NCBI GenBank assembly: GCA_036375695.1
Contig: DASVBU010000005.1
Coordinates: 1 to 19,517 of the forward strand
Direction: 5' to 3'
From: ZC4RG35 sp036375695
GTDB lineage: Bacteria; Actinomycetota; Acidimicrobiia; Spongiisociales; ZC4RG35
DNA length: 19,517 nt
Part shown: positions 6,672 through 13,545 of the stretch, in pieces
Layout: every line of letters begins with the position of its first letter
Numbering within the stretch: the first letter of the stretch is position 1
The notes under the pieces: model-generated
What the model was told of the DNA's origin: nothing
Seen by the model: the letters and a program-made list of their open reading frames with translations, nothing else
The model's database searches: none
Made by a program: the position numbers and the translations under genes

Positions 6672-8105
6672 GTGAAGCGCCAGACCAAGATCATCGCCAC
6701 CCTCGGGCCCGCGGTGGCCTCCCCTGAAGCGATCGAGGCGCTCATCGACGCCGGCATGGATGCCGCCCGTGTCAACTTCTCCCACGGCACACACGAATCG
6801 AACACCCAGTTGATCGAATGGGTGAGGGAGGCAGCCTCGAGCGCCGGAAGGCCGGTGGCCGTGGTCCAGGACATCCAGGGCCCCAAGATCCGGGTCGGCG
6901 TGTTCCCTGCCGGTGAGATCCTCCTCGAGCGGGATGCCGTGGTCGAGCTCGTCAGCGACGAGTGGGAGGGCGACGTCGGGCGAGTCCCCATCGGCTATGC
7001 CGGTCTGGCGCGTGACGTCCATCCCGGTCATCGGGTGCTACTGGCCGACGGGCTCATCGAGCTCGAAGTGATCGACTCGGCCGGTGGGAGCCTCAAGGCG
7101 CGGGTGAAGACACCCGGCATCCTGTCCGACCACAAGGGTGTCTCGCTTCCCGACAGCCGGCTCGCCACCTCCAACGTGACACCCAAGGACGAGGCCGACC
7201 TGGAGTTGGGGAAGCGGCTCGGCGTGGACTATGTGGCGGCCTCTTTCGTTCGCACCAGGGAGGACGTCGAGGCCGTGAGCTCGCTGGCGGGGGACATCCC
7301 CGTGATCTCCAAGATCGAGCTGGCCCGTGCCCTGGAGAACCTGGACGAGATCATCGACAGCTCCTTCGGGGTGATGGTCGCCCGCGGCGACCTGGGCGTG
7401 CAGGTGCCACTGGAGCGTCTGCCGTTGGTCCAGCGGGACATCCTGGAGCGGGCCAACGCCAAAGGACGGGTCACGGTCACCGCCACCGAGATGCTGGAGT
7501 CGATGACCCACAGCCCGAGACCGACGCGCGCCGAGGTGACCGACGTCGCCATGGCCGTGATGTCGGGAACCGACGCAGTGATGCTCTCGGGGGAGACCGC
7601 GGTGGGCGCCTACCCGGTGGAGACGGTGGCCGCCATGTCACGCATCTGCCGCACGGTCGAGGAGGGGACGCTCTCCCAGCGTGGCGAGAACCCGGTCGCC
7701 TTCGTCCTCGATGCCAACGAGGTCGCCTCGGCGGTCGCCCAGGCGGCGACCCAGATCGCCCACAACGTCAAGGCCCGGTACATCGTGGCCTCCACCGAGT
7801 CCGGGTCGACGGCCCGGCTCATCTCGAAGTACCGGCCCGAGCAGCGCGTCTACGCCTTCAGTCCCATCGAGTCGACGAGGAACCGCATGGCGCTGTTCTG
7901 GGGCGTCACCCCGCATCCCTTCGAGCGGAGGGGTTCCACCGACGAGGAGATGGCCGAGGCGGCGGAGCTGCTCGAGGAAGCCGGGGTCGTCGAGAAGGGG
8001 GAGATCGTCGTCATGGTCGCCGGCGTCCCGCCGAACGTCCGGGCCTCCACGAACCTGGTGAAGGTGCACCGCATCGGCGAGCCTTCTGGTCTTCTCGGGG
8101 GCTGA
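6672..8105 (+). CDS. pyk: Pyruvate kinase, K+-independent type by sequence
   Basis: Pyruvate kinase makes ATP and pyruvate from phosphoenolpyruvate at the end of glycolysis. The 477-aa protein has the full A/B/C-domain layout: TKIIATLGP, ARVNFSHGT (Arg33, Asn35, Ser37), VISKIE (catalytic Lys214, metal ligand Glu216), VMVARGDLGVQ (Asp240), Thr272 in ATEMLESM, then RPTRAEVTDVA and the C-domain SGSTARLISKYRP. Residues 67-75 read DIQGPKIRV: Ile68, Gln69, Lys72 and Val75 fill the positions that are Thr113, Lys114, Glu117 and Thr120 in the K+-dependent muscle enzyme. That combination marks K+-independent pyruvate kinases. Unusual points are Glu273 where ATQMLES is common, and KIELARALEN in place of KIENxEG. 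The GTG start lies 9 nt after the gatB stop. Confidence 0.95.
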   Translation: MKRQTKIIATLGPAVASPEAIEALIDAGMDAARVNFSHGTHESNTQLIEWVREAASSAGRPVAVVQDIQGPKIRVGVFPAGEILLERDAVVELVSDEWEGDVGRVPIGYAGLARDVHPGHRVLLADGLIELEVIDSAGGSLKARVKTPGILSDHKGVSLPDSRLATSNVTPKDEADLELGKRLGVDYVAASFVRTREDVEAVSSLAGDIPVISKIELARALENLDEIIDSSFGVMVARGDLGVQVPLERLPLVQRDILERANAKGRVTVTATEMLESMTHSPRPTRAEVTDVAMAVMSGTDAVMLSGETAVGAYPVETVAAMSRICRTVEEGTLSQRGENPVAFVLDANEVASAVAQAATQIAHNVKARYIVASTESGSTARLISKYRPEQRVYAFSPIESTRNRMALFWGVTPHPFERRGSTDEEMAEAAELLEEAGVVEKGEIVVMVAGVPPNVRASTNLVKVHRIGEPSGLLGG

Positions 8106-8107
8106 GT

Positions 8108-8113
8108 TACGAT
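8108..8113 (+). promoter_or_regulatory. Candidate -10 (TACGAT) for the small gene at 8123
   Basis: TACGAT ends 9 nt before the ATG at 8123, just after the pyruvate kinase stop. It fits the TANNNT pattern seen before other starts in this window. There is no Shine-Dalgarno between it and the ATG, so the transcript would be leaderless or nearly so. Confidence 0.35.
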
Positions 8114-8122
8114 CCCCGCCCG

Positions 8123-8470
8123 ATGGGTCAGAACGTAGAGATCAGGAAGATGGTGGAGTTGGGCGAAGTCCTGCTCCTCGACACCAATCGCAGTTTCACA
8201 GGGCAGGACGGTCAGGCCATCAGCCCCGAGTCGCCGGGATCGGGTGTTCCCGGTCTCCTCGCCAGGAGGATCTTCGAACTCGGGCTCGGGATCGACCACG
8301 TCTACGTGTTGCAGAACCAGGTGACCCTCCGGCGCCCCACGGGTTGGGACGAGGAGGTGCGCCGCGAGGTGGTCGAGACCACCAGGTACTTCCTCAGGCA
8401 CTACCCCGACGCCGACGGTTCATCCAATGGCGACGTCGGCGGGAACGGGGCCGCCTCCGAAGAGGAGTAG
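8123..8470 (+). CDS. Small protein of unknown function with an acidic, low-complexity tail
   Basis: I do not recognise this 115-aa protein. Residues 1-90 look like a compact alpha/beta domain: MVELGEVLLLDTN, then a Gly/Pro/Ser-rich turn (SPESPGSGVPG), then LLARRIFELGLGIDHVYVLQNQVTLRRP, then a charged helix EEVRREVVETTRYFLRHY. The last 20 residues are Asp/Gly/Asn/Glu-rich and probably disordered. There is no signal peptide or membrane segment. Codon use looks like that of its neighbours and the frame is clean. It starts 17 nt after the pyk stop and faces the VanW gene with 8 bp between stops. A role tied to pyruvate kinase is possible only by position. Confidence 0.75.
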   Translation: MGQNVEIRKMVELGEVLLLDTNRSFTGQDGQAISPESPGSGVPGLLARRIFELGLGIDHVYVLQNQVTLRRPTGWDEEVRREVVETTRYFLRHYPDADGSSNGDVGGNGAASEEE

Positions 8471-8472
8471 GC

Positions 8473-8486
8473 GCGGCGTCAGCCGC
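8473..8486. terminator. Short GC hairpin at a convergent gene end
   Basis: GCGGC (8473-8477), GTCA, GCCGC (8482-8486) forms a 5-bp GC stem with a 4-nt loop. It covers the 8-bp gap between the stop at 8468-8470 (+) and the VanW stop at 8479-8481 (-). There is no U-tract on either strand, so it may only be a weak or factor-assisted terminator, or chance in GC-rich DNA. Confidence 0.25.
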
Positions 8487-10401
8487 CCCCACCCTCCGAC
8501 GTCGGTGGAGCAGGAGTGGTCGTGGTCGGCGGGGGCACCGTGGTCGTGGTCGGGCAGGTGTTCTCCTTGCCCGGCACCCGGCACGGGTGCACCTCGTAGA
8601 TGGCGCGCTGCGGCCGGTAGACCACGGTCCAGGTCTCGCGTGAGACCTCCGAGCCGCCCACCAGGATCCGCCGGACCACCTCCACCGTCCAGCCCTGGTC
8701 GGGTGACTGGATGGTGATCACCTGGTCGGGGCGAAGCGACGGATTGGTCCGGTACTCGGGCGCCGGAGGCTCCTTGATGTTGAACCGGTCGCTGACACTC
8801 GCTTCGACGACACGTGCATTGGGACCGCCCTCGGACACGACCTCGATCCGGGTCTGGCCGTTGATCTGCTGACCCTTCACCGTCCGGCCGTCGTTGTTCC
8901 CGAAGATGCGAACGGTGATGGACGTGTCGGTGTGTCGGGTGTCGATGAGGATGGCCGAGTCGCTGTTGTTCCGGAACCGCAGGTCCGGTGACGTCCAGTT
9001 GATGGTGGCCTCGATGCCTTCGGGGTAGCGGCTGAAGTAGTAGCTGTGGGGCCGGTGCTCGATGTCCTGGTAGCCGCCCCAGAAGACCGCGTTGTACATG
9101 GTCGTGGCGAACTGGCTGACGCCGCCACCGACCGTGTCCTCCAGCTCGCCCGCCACGATGGTGCCGGCCGGAAGGTAGCCCTTCTCCAGCGTGCGCTCAC
9201 CCACGAACCCGTTGAGGGAGAAGATCTCGCCGGGCATCACGATGGCGCCATCCACCGTGTCCGCCATCAATTGGATGTTCACCACCCGGTCCTGGCAGCA
9301 GGCGTGGTGGGTCGTGAACTGGCTGACCAGGTGCGTGATGTTCATGGCCTCGAGCTCGGCGGTGGTGACGTCGGGCTCGGCACCCTCGACGACCGGCAAG
9401 TCGCCCGACCTGCTGCCGCTGAAGCCTGCCTCGAGGAGCTCCCGAGCGGTCTCGACCTCGTCGATGCGGGTCCCGTTCCGACCCGGGACGATCGAGATCG
9501 AGTCGCCATCGATCTCGAACCTGGCGTCGACCGGTTCAGCCTCGAACTCGGAGCGGATCGGATCCAGGTATGAGTCGATGATCTCGGGGTCGAAGGTGTG
9601 GACGATCTCGGGGTCGTCACCCTCCGTGATCTCGGCCCGGTAGGCGGCCGCCAGTTCCTCGGGGCTGAAGGTGACGGACTCGCCCTCATAGGTGAGGTTT
9701 ATGGGCTGGGTCACCAGCTGTGTCGCCTCGGCGACCGCCTCGTCGATGTCCTCTTCGGTCAGGCCGGGGACGATCACGGTGGTGGGCAGGTCGTGATTGC
9801 CCGGCTCGACGTCGAGCAGGGCGGCCTCGAGGATCGCCGCCGCCTGCGGGCGGTTCAAGCCGATGCCGGTCTTCGGATAGACCGGGGTCGGTGTCCCGTC
9901 GACGATCTCGATGCCACCGAGGCTCACGGGCTCGGCGATGACCATGGCGTCCCACTGGTCGAAGAGCTCTTCGACGGCGACCGGGTCGAGGCTTCCCTCG
10001 ATCGGCAACTCGACGGTGGAGAAGATGTGGGTCAGCCAGTAGAGGAACTGATAGACGGCATTGCCCTCCCGGCCCACGGACATGGCGCGGCGGGTCATTC
10101 CCTCGACGTCGAGGGTCAGGCCTGCGGCAGGTGGGTCGAGGGTGACCGGCCTGCCTTCGATGGAGAAGGTGGCCCGCCGGGTGAGCAGCCGCTCCTCCAG
10201 GTCGGCCAGCTCCCGCTCTGCCTCTGCCTCCTTGAGGCCGCCGATGGAGACGTCACCGACGACGACACGCCCGATCACCTCTCCCTGGGAGACCCAGCGT
10301 GTCAGGCCGTAGAGGGCCAGGAGCGCGGCCATGACGGCCCCCACAACGGTGACGGCCGCGAGCAACGGATGGACGCGGAACAAGAAGTGGTTTCGATTCA
10401 T
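8479..10401 (-). CDS. Membrane-anchored VanW family protein with peptidoglycan-binding-like and G5 domains
   Basis: This 640-aa protein probably acts at the cell wall. A short basic N-terminus precedes one membrane helix (about residues 12-33), giving an N-in signal anchor. Two PG_binding_4-like segments follow, about 60-200 and 225-345, each with an EEL/LxxGLxxxxxxR-type pattern and GIGLNRPQA or GRNGTRIDE turns. The VanW domain (about 355-500) has MPGEIFSLNGFVGERT, AGTIVAGELEDTVGGGVSQF, TTMYNAVFW and HRPHSYYFSRYPEG. A G5-like segment (about 535-605) ends YRPQRAIYEVHP. The tail is Thr/Pro-rich with a Gly end. Cys368-Cys369 and Cys607/Cys616 could form disulfides. Its role in vancomycin resistance is unknown even for the founding VanW; wall remodelling is inference. 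The ATG is chosen because it directly precedes the membrane anchor. Confidence 0.9.
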   Translation of the reverse strand: MNRNHFLFRVHPLLAAVTVVGAVMAALLALYGLTRWVSQGEVIGRVVVGDVSIGGLKEAEAERELADLEERLLTRRATFSIEGRPVTLDPPAAGLTLDVEGMTRRAMSVGREGNAVYQFLYWLTHIFSTVELPIEGSLDPVAVEELFDQWDAMVIAEPVSLGGIEIVDGTPTPVYPKTGIGLNRPQAAAILEAALLDVEPGNHDLPTTVIVPGLTEEDIDEAVAEATQLVTQPINLTYEGESVTFSPEELAAAYRAEITEGDDPEIVHTFDPEIIDSYLDPIRSEFEAEPVDARFEIDGDSISIVPGRNGTRIDEVETARELLEAGFSGSRSGDLPVVEGAEPDVTTAELEAMNITHLVSQFTTHHACCQDRVVNIQLMADTVDGAIVMPGEIFSLNGFVGERTLEKGYLPAGTIVAGELEDTVGGGVSQFATTMYNAVFWGGYQDIEHRPHSYYFSRYPEGIEATINWTSPDLRFRNNSDSAILIDTRHTDTSITVRIFGNNDGRTVKGQQINGQTRIEVVSEGGPNARVVEASVSDRFNIKEPPAPEYRTNPSLRPDQVITIQSPDQGWTVEVVRRILVGGSEVSRETWTVVYRPQRAIYEVHPCRVPGKENTCPTTTTVPPPTTTTPAPPTSEGGGG

Positions 10402-10503
10402 GGGGACGGTCGCCCGGATCGACCTCGTCCGTGGAAACCCGATGGTAGTTGGGTTCCGGAGACATCGGGAACGACCCCTCTCCTCATTTACGCTCCTCCT
10501 CCG
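10402..10503. promoter_or_regulatory. Divergent VanW / nuclease intergenic region
   Basis: This 102-bp gap separates two divergent starts. On the plus strand TACGCT (10489-10494) ends 9 nt before the nuclease ATG. On the minus strand TACCAT (plus-strand ATGGTA, 10442-10447) lies 40 nt before the VanW ATG. VanW therefore seems to have a true 5' leader of roughly 30 nt, unlike its neighbours. No strong -35, repeat or riboswitch-like structure is visible. Confidence 0.4.
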
Positions 10504-11283
10504 ATGGCTCTCGTCTTCCCCGAAGTCACACCGGGTGATCCCCTTCGTATATCCGCTTCGACGTTCCAGACCTGGAAAAGGTGCCCGGGTAGCGCCGAAG
10601 CCCGTCTCCAGGGCATCCATTCCAAGGACACCAGACCCTCCTTCGCGGGGACGCTGGCGCATCTCGTCTTCAACCGTCATCTCACGACCGGGCCAATCGG
10701 CGACGACGAGTTCGTCATGGTGTGCCGTCAGGAGATCGGGACGAACCTCAACCATCGGATGGCCGAGGTCGACCTGCGACGGATCTCGGACCTGGAGCCG
10801 CTGTTCGAAGAGGTCAGGGACCTGTACCGGAAGTTCGTCCGGCTGCCCACCGAGGGCTTCAGGGAGGGGGAGGTCGACCTGGAGCACGAGGTGCCGGCGG
10901 CCGCGGTGACCCTCCGCGGCAAGATCGACGCCGTGTTCGTGGAAGGCGACGGTCGGCTGCGTCTGGTCGACTGGAAGACCGGTGGGATCCACGACCCGGA
11001 GTCACAGCTCGGCTTCTACGCCCTCCTCTGGGCGCTGGAACGGGGCGGCCTGCCGCACTCGGTGGAGGCGTTCTCGGTGAAGAGCGGGGAGGTGTACCGG
11101 GATGAGCCCACGATGGAGAAGGTCGAGACCGTGCTCGGCGAGGTCGCCGAGATGGTGTCCTCGCTCCGTCGAGCCTGGCGGGCCGAAGAGGGAGCGGTCA
11201 GGTTCGCCGGCCCGTGGTGTGAGTGGTGCCCGATCCTCGAGGGCTGTCCCGAGGGTCAGGCCGTGATGCGGCTCCTCGACTGA
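10504..11283 (+). CDS. RecB/Cas4-like PD-(D/E)XK nuclease with a probable 4Fe-4S cluster
   Basis: This 259-aa stand-alone nuclease domain belongs to the PDDEXK_1/RecB-like group. ISASTFQTWKRCP (16-28) is the usual entry motif. GTLAHLVF (49-56) supplies the conserved His53. GKIDAVF (139-145) gives Asp142 and LVDWKTGG (154-161) gives the Asp156-x-Lys158 catalytic pair. SQLGFYALLWAL is the following helix with its Gln. Cys27 together with Cys239, Cys242 and Cys248 (WCEWCPILEGC) matches the iron-staple layout of Cas4, AddB and Dna2 nucleases. No helicase, CRISPR array or Cas gene is nearby, so DNA repair or recombination is a likelier role than CRISPR adaptation; that is inference. The 3' end overlaps the convergent hydrolase gene by 28 bp. 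The frame is open far upstream across VanW, but similarity begins at this ATG. Confidence 0.88.
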   Translation: MALVFPEVTPGDPLRISASTFQTWKRCPGSAEARLQGIHSKDTRPSFAGTLAHLVFNRHLTTGPIGDDEFVMVCRQEIGTNLNHRMAEVDLRRISDLEPLFEEVRDLYRKFVRLPTEGFREGEVDLEHEVPAAAVTLRGKIDAVFVEGDGRLRLVDWKTGGIHDPESQLGFYALLWALERGGLPHSVEAFSVKSGEVYRDEPTMEKVETVLGEVAEMVSSLRRAWRAEEGAVRFAGPWCEWCPILEGCPEGQAVMRLLD

Positions 11284-11993
11284 AGCATCGCCTCGCGGAA
11301 GGCGGCGAACAGACGCTGGTGCTCGCCCTCCATGCGCTCGGGGTGCCATTGCACACCGAGCACCCACCAGTCCCCGTCGAATCGGACCGCCTCGATGAGG
11401 CCGTCCTCGGTGACACCCTCCACCACGAGCTCGTCGCCCAACCGGTCGATGCCCTGGTGGTGAAGGGTGTTCACCTTGGCCTCGGCCGCCCCGTAGAGGT
11501 CGGCCAGCATCGATCCCTCCTGGAAGCGGACCACGTGCCGCCGGGCGTTCATCTCGTCGGGGGTGATGCCGTCGAAGGTGTCATGGACGCCACCGGGCGT
11601 CGTCACCTCCTGTTGCAGGGTCCCGCCCATGGCGATGTTCAGCAGCTGCAACCCGCGGCAGATGGCCAGGACCGGCTTCATCTGTTCCCGCGCCGCGGCG
11701 ACCAAAGCGATCTCGAACCGGTCCACGTCGGCGTCGTACTTCTTGCTGTGGGTGACCTCGTGGCCGTAGGTGGCGGGGTCGAGGTCGTCGCCGCCCGAGA
11801 CGAGGATCCCGTCGACCAAAGAGACCAGGGCCGACGCATCTTCGGGTGACTGCCCGTTGGGGAAGATGACGGGTAGGACACCGGCGGCGATCAGGGAGTC
11901 GACGTAGTGGGTGGAGAGCGTCTGAAGCCGGTCGGGCCCGTAGAAGGTGTCGAGCGTGCGCCGCCACGCCGTCACCCCCGCTGTCGGTCTCAT
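11256..11993 (-). CDS. Gamma-glutamyl-gamma-aminobutyrate hydrolase family protein (peptidase C26)
   Basis: This 245-aa class-I glutamine-amidotransferase-fold hydrolase resembles PuuD. GILVSGGDDLDPATYG (63-78) is the family oxyanion segment. AICRGLQLLNIAMGGTL (110-126) carries nucleophile Cys112. GVQWHPE (213-219) gives His217 and Glu219, completing the triad. The enzyme would cleave a gamma-glutamyl amide bond in the cytoplasm; the substrate (gamma-Glu-GABA or another gamma-glutamyl compound) cannot be read from sequence. The ATG at 11993 overlaps the stop of the upstream FAH-family gene (ATGA) and has a textbook AGGAGG 7 nt upstream, so the start is secure. The pair is one transcription unit. 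The last 28 bp overlap the opposing nuclease gene. Confidence 0.9.
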   Translation of the reverse strand: MRPTAGVTAWRRTLDTFYGPDRLQTLSTHYVDSLIAAGVLPVIFPNGQSPEDASALVSLVDGILVSGGDDLDPATYGHEVTHSKKYDADVDRFEIALVAAAREQMKPVLAICRGLQLLNIAMGGTLQQEVTTPGGVHDTFDGITPDEMNARRHVVRFQEGSMLADLYGAAEAKVNTLHHQGIDRLGDELVVEGVTEDGLIEAVRFDGDWWVLGVQWHPERMEGEHQRLFAAFREAMLQSRSRITA

Positions 11994-12856
11994 CGCCCTA
12001 CCTCCTGGTGATTCGCAGGCTGCGGCTTGCGGATCCCCCTCCACTCCCAGTCGCCGCCCAACGCCGTCGAGACTACCTCCTCGGACTGGGAGGGCTGGGC
12101 ACCGACGTCGTAGCGGACCTCGGTCTCCCGCTCCACGATGCGATTGGTCAGCGCCCCCAGACCATCGACTTCCACGGTGACCACGTCACCCGGCTCGACC
12201 GGTCGGGAGCCCGCCGGCGTGCCGCTGAGGATGATGTCCCCGGGCAACAGCGTGATGGTCCGCGCCAGGTCGGCCACCAGGTAGTACGGGTCCCAGACCA
12301 TGTCCGACGTGTTCCCCGATTGCTTCACCTCGCCGTTGACCAGGGTGCGGATGCCCTTGTCGTGGAAGTCCCAGTCCGTGACCAGACCGGGACCGACGGG
12401 ACACAGGGTGTCGGAGCCCTTGACCCTGAGCATCGATCCGGCGTCGGTGTCCCTGAAGTCGTGGAGGCCGAAGTCGTTGGCGATGGTGTAGCCCGCGATG
12501 TGCTCCGGGGCGTCGGCGGCGCAGATGTCGTATGCCTCCTTGCCGATGACGATGGCGATCTCGCCCTCGTAGTTGAGGTACTGGCACCGCTTCGGCCTGA
12601 CCACGGGGTGCCGGTGGGCGTTGAGGGCGGTGGTCGGCTTGTGGAAATAGGTGGGTGCCGGCGGCAGGGTCGTCATGAACTCGTTGACCCGGCTGTGGTA
12701 GTTGAGGTGGACGCAGATGATCTTCGAGGGGACGACCGGGGGGAGATGCTCGGCGAACTCGGGGTCGATGCGCTGCCCCTCCGGTGTGACCAGCTCGCCG
12801 TTCTCGACCGTCACCTCCGTCGGGACACCGTCGAGCGTGATCCGTCGCGTCTCCAT
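11990..12856 (-). CDS. Fumarylacetoacetate hydrolase (FAH) family protein
   Basis: This 288-aa protein has an N-terminal cap (1-40) and the FAH C-terminal fold. IICVHLNYHSRVNEF (47-61) leads into it. YEGEIAIVIG (96-105) supplies the metal ligands Glu98 and Glu100. GYTIANDFGLHDF (122-134) gives Asp128. VKGSDTLCPVGP (145-156) includes Lys146. GDIILSGTPAGS (206-217) is the family close. FAH-family members split or isomerise 2-oxo-acid-like products in aromatic or sugar-acid breakdown, for example as hydroxymuconate isomerase or acylpyruvase; which one applies here is not decidable. The ATG at 12856 follows TAGCCT by 7 nt. The stop overlaps the hydrolase start by 4 bp. The tail after residue 250 (YDVGAQPSQSEEVV...) goes beyond the core domain and looks flexible. 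Confidence 0.9.
   Translation of the reverse strand: METRRITLDGVPTEVTVENGELVTPEGQRIDPEFAEHLPPVVPSKIICVHLNYHSRVNEFMTTLPPAPTYFHKPTTALNAHRHPVVRPKRCQYLNYEGEIAIVIGKEAYDICAADAPEHIAGYTIANDFGLHDFRDTDAGSMLRVKGSDTLCPVGPGLVTDWDFHDKGIRTLVNGEVKQSGNTSDMVWDPYYLVADLARTITLLPGDIILSGTPAGSRPVEPGDVVTVEVDGLGALTNRIVERETEVRYDVGAQPSQSEEVVSTALGGDWEWRGIRKPQPANHQEVGR
12001..12006 (-). promoter_or_regulatory. Strong Shine-Dalgarno (AGGAGG) for the C26 hydrolase
   Basis: On the minus strand AGGAGG precedes the ATG at 11993 by 7 nt and lies inside the 3' end of the FAH-family gene. It is the only full-consensus Shine-Dalgarno I found in this window and it fixes the start of the hydrolase. Confidence 0.85.
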
Positions 12857-12863
12857 GGCCCGG

Positions 12864-12869
12864 AGGCTA
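12864..12869 (-). promoter_or_regulatory. Candidate -10 (TAGCCT) for the FAH-family/C26 unit
   Basis: On the minus strand TAGCCT ends 7 nt before the ATG at 12856, with no Shine-Dalgarno in between. A weak -35-like TTCGGC lies 16 nt further upstream. It occupies the 35-bp gap behind the FrnE-like stop, so the unit appears to start here and not by read-through from the genes to its right. Confidence 0.4.
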
Positions 12870-12891
12870 CCCCCAAGCCGGCAGTGCCGAA

Positions 12892-13545
12892 TCAGGGCTG
12901 ACGCGCCTGGCGCATGGCGTCGAGCAGGGTCTCCGGCGGCTGGGCCCCCGAGACCCCGATCTTGCCGTCGAAGACGAAGAAGGGGACCCCGTGGATCCCG
13001 ATGCGGGCGGCGAGGTCCTTGTCCCACTCCACTGCCTCGGCGTACTTGCCGGTCTCCAGGGCGTCGCGCGCGGCGACCGGGTCGAGTCCCGCGTCCTGGG
13101 CGATCTCGACCAGGGTGTCCATGGATCCGATGTGCCGGCCCTCGGTGAAGTGGGCCCGGAAGACCCGCTCCTCGACCTCGGCCTGGAGATCGTGCTCGGC
13201 GCCGAAATGGATCAGTTGATGGGCGAGGTGAGTGTTGGCGGACCGGGCGATGTCCATGTGGTACTCGAGCCCGACGGTGGAGGCGACGTGGGTGACGTGA
13301 CGCTGCATGGCCCGGGCGCGTCCCTCGTCGATGCCCTTGCGCACGATGAGATGGTCGAGGGCCCTCTCGTCGGTGTCAGGAGGGAGGTCGGGCGCCAACT
13401 GGAAGCTGTGAAAGACCACCTCGACCTCGGGGGGATCGGGCTCACGCGTGATCATCTCGATCGCCGCTTCGAGCCGCCGCTTGCCGATGTAACACCACGG
13501 GCAGACCACGTCGGACCAGACATCGACCCGAATGGGCTCGGTCAT
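12892..13545 (-). CDS. FrnE/DsbA-like thioredoxin-fold protein
   Basis: This 217-aa protein of the DsbA/FrnE (2-hydroxychromene-2-carboxylate isomerase-like) family lacks a signal peptide and is probably cytoplasmic. VDVWSDVVCPWCYIGKRRLE (7-26) contains the Cys15-Pro-Trp-Cys18 redox pair. An all-helical insert follows with FQLAPDLP. The thioredoxin fold closes with GIHGVPFFVFDGKIGVSGAQ (183-202), where Pro188 is the cis-proline. The family catalyses thiol-disulfide exchange and some members aid oxidative-stress resistance. The ATG at 13545 overlaps the stop of the LLM oxidoreductase (ATGA), and GGGGGA lies 6 nt upstream. It is the last gene of the minus-strand train that begins with the tandem paralogues. 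Confidence 0.92.
   Translation of the reverse strand: MTEPIRVDVWSDVVCPWCYIGKRRLEAAIEMITREPDPPEVEVVFHSFQLAPDLPPDTDERALDHLIVRKGIDEGRARAMQRHVTHVASTVGLEYHMDIARSANTHLAHQLIHFGAEHDLQAEVEERVFRAHFTEGRHIGSMDTLVEIAQDAGLDPVAARDALETGKYAEAVEWDKDLAARIGIHGVPFFVFDGKIGVSGAQPPETLLDAMRQARQP

Noticed and set aside
4920..7031. 703-aa open frame on the minus strand across gatA, gatB and pyk
   Set aside because: It is antisense to three well-supported genes, rich in His, Asp, Gly and Arg as expected from a GC-rich shadow frame, and has no recognisable domain.
9598..10503. Long plus-strand extension upstream of the nuclease ATG, antisense to VanW
   Set aside because: All nuclease similarity begins after 10504, and the extension has shadow-frame composition and overlaps the VanW coding strand.
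10504..11283. Evidence for a CRISPR-Cas locus around the Cas4-like nuclease
   Set aside because: There are no direct-repeat arrays and no other cas genes in the window.
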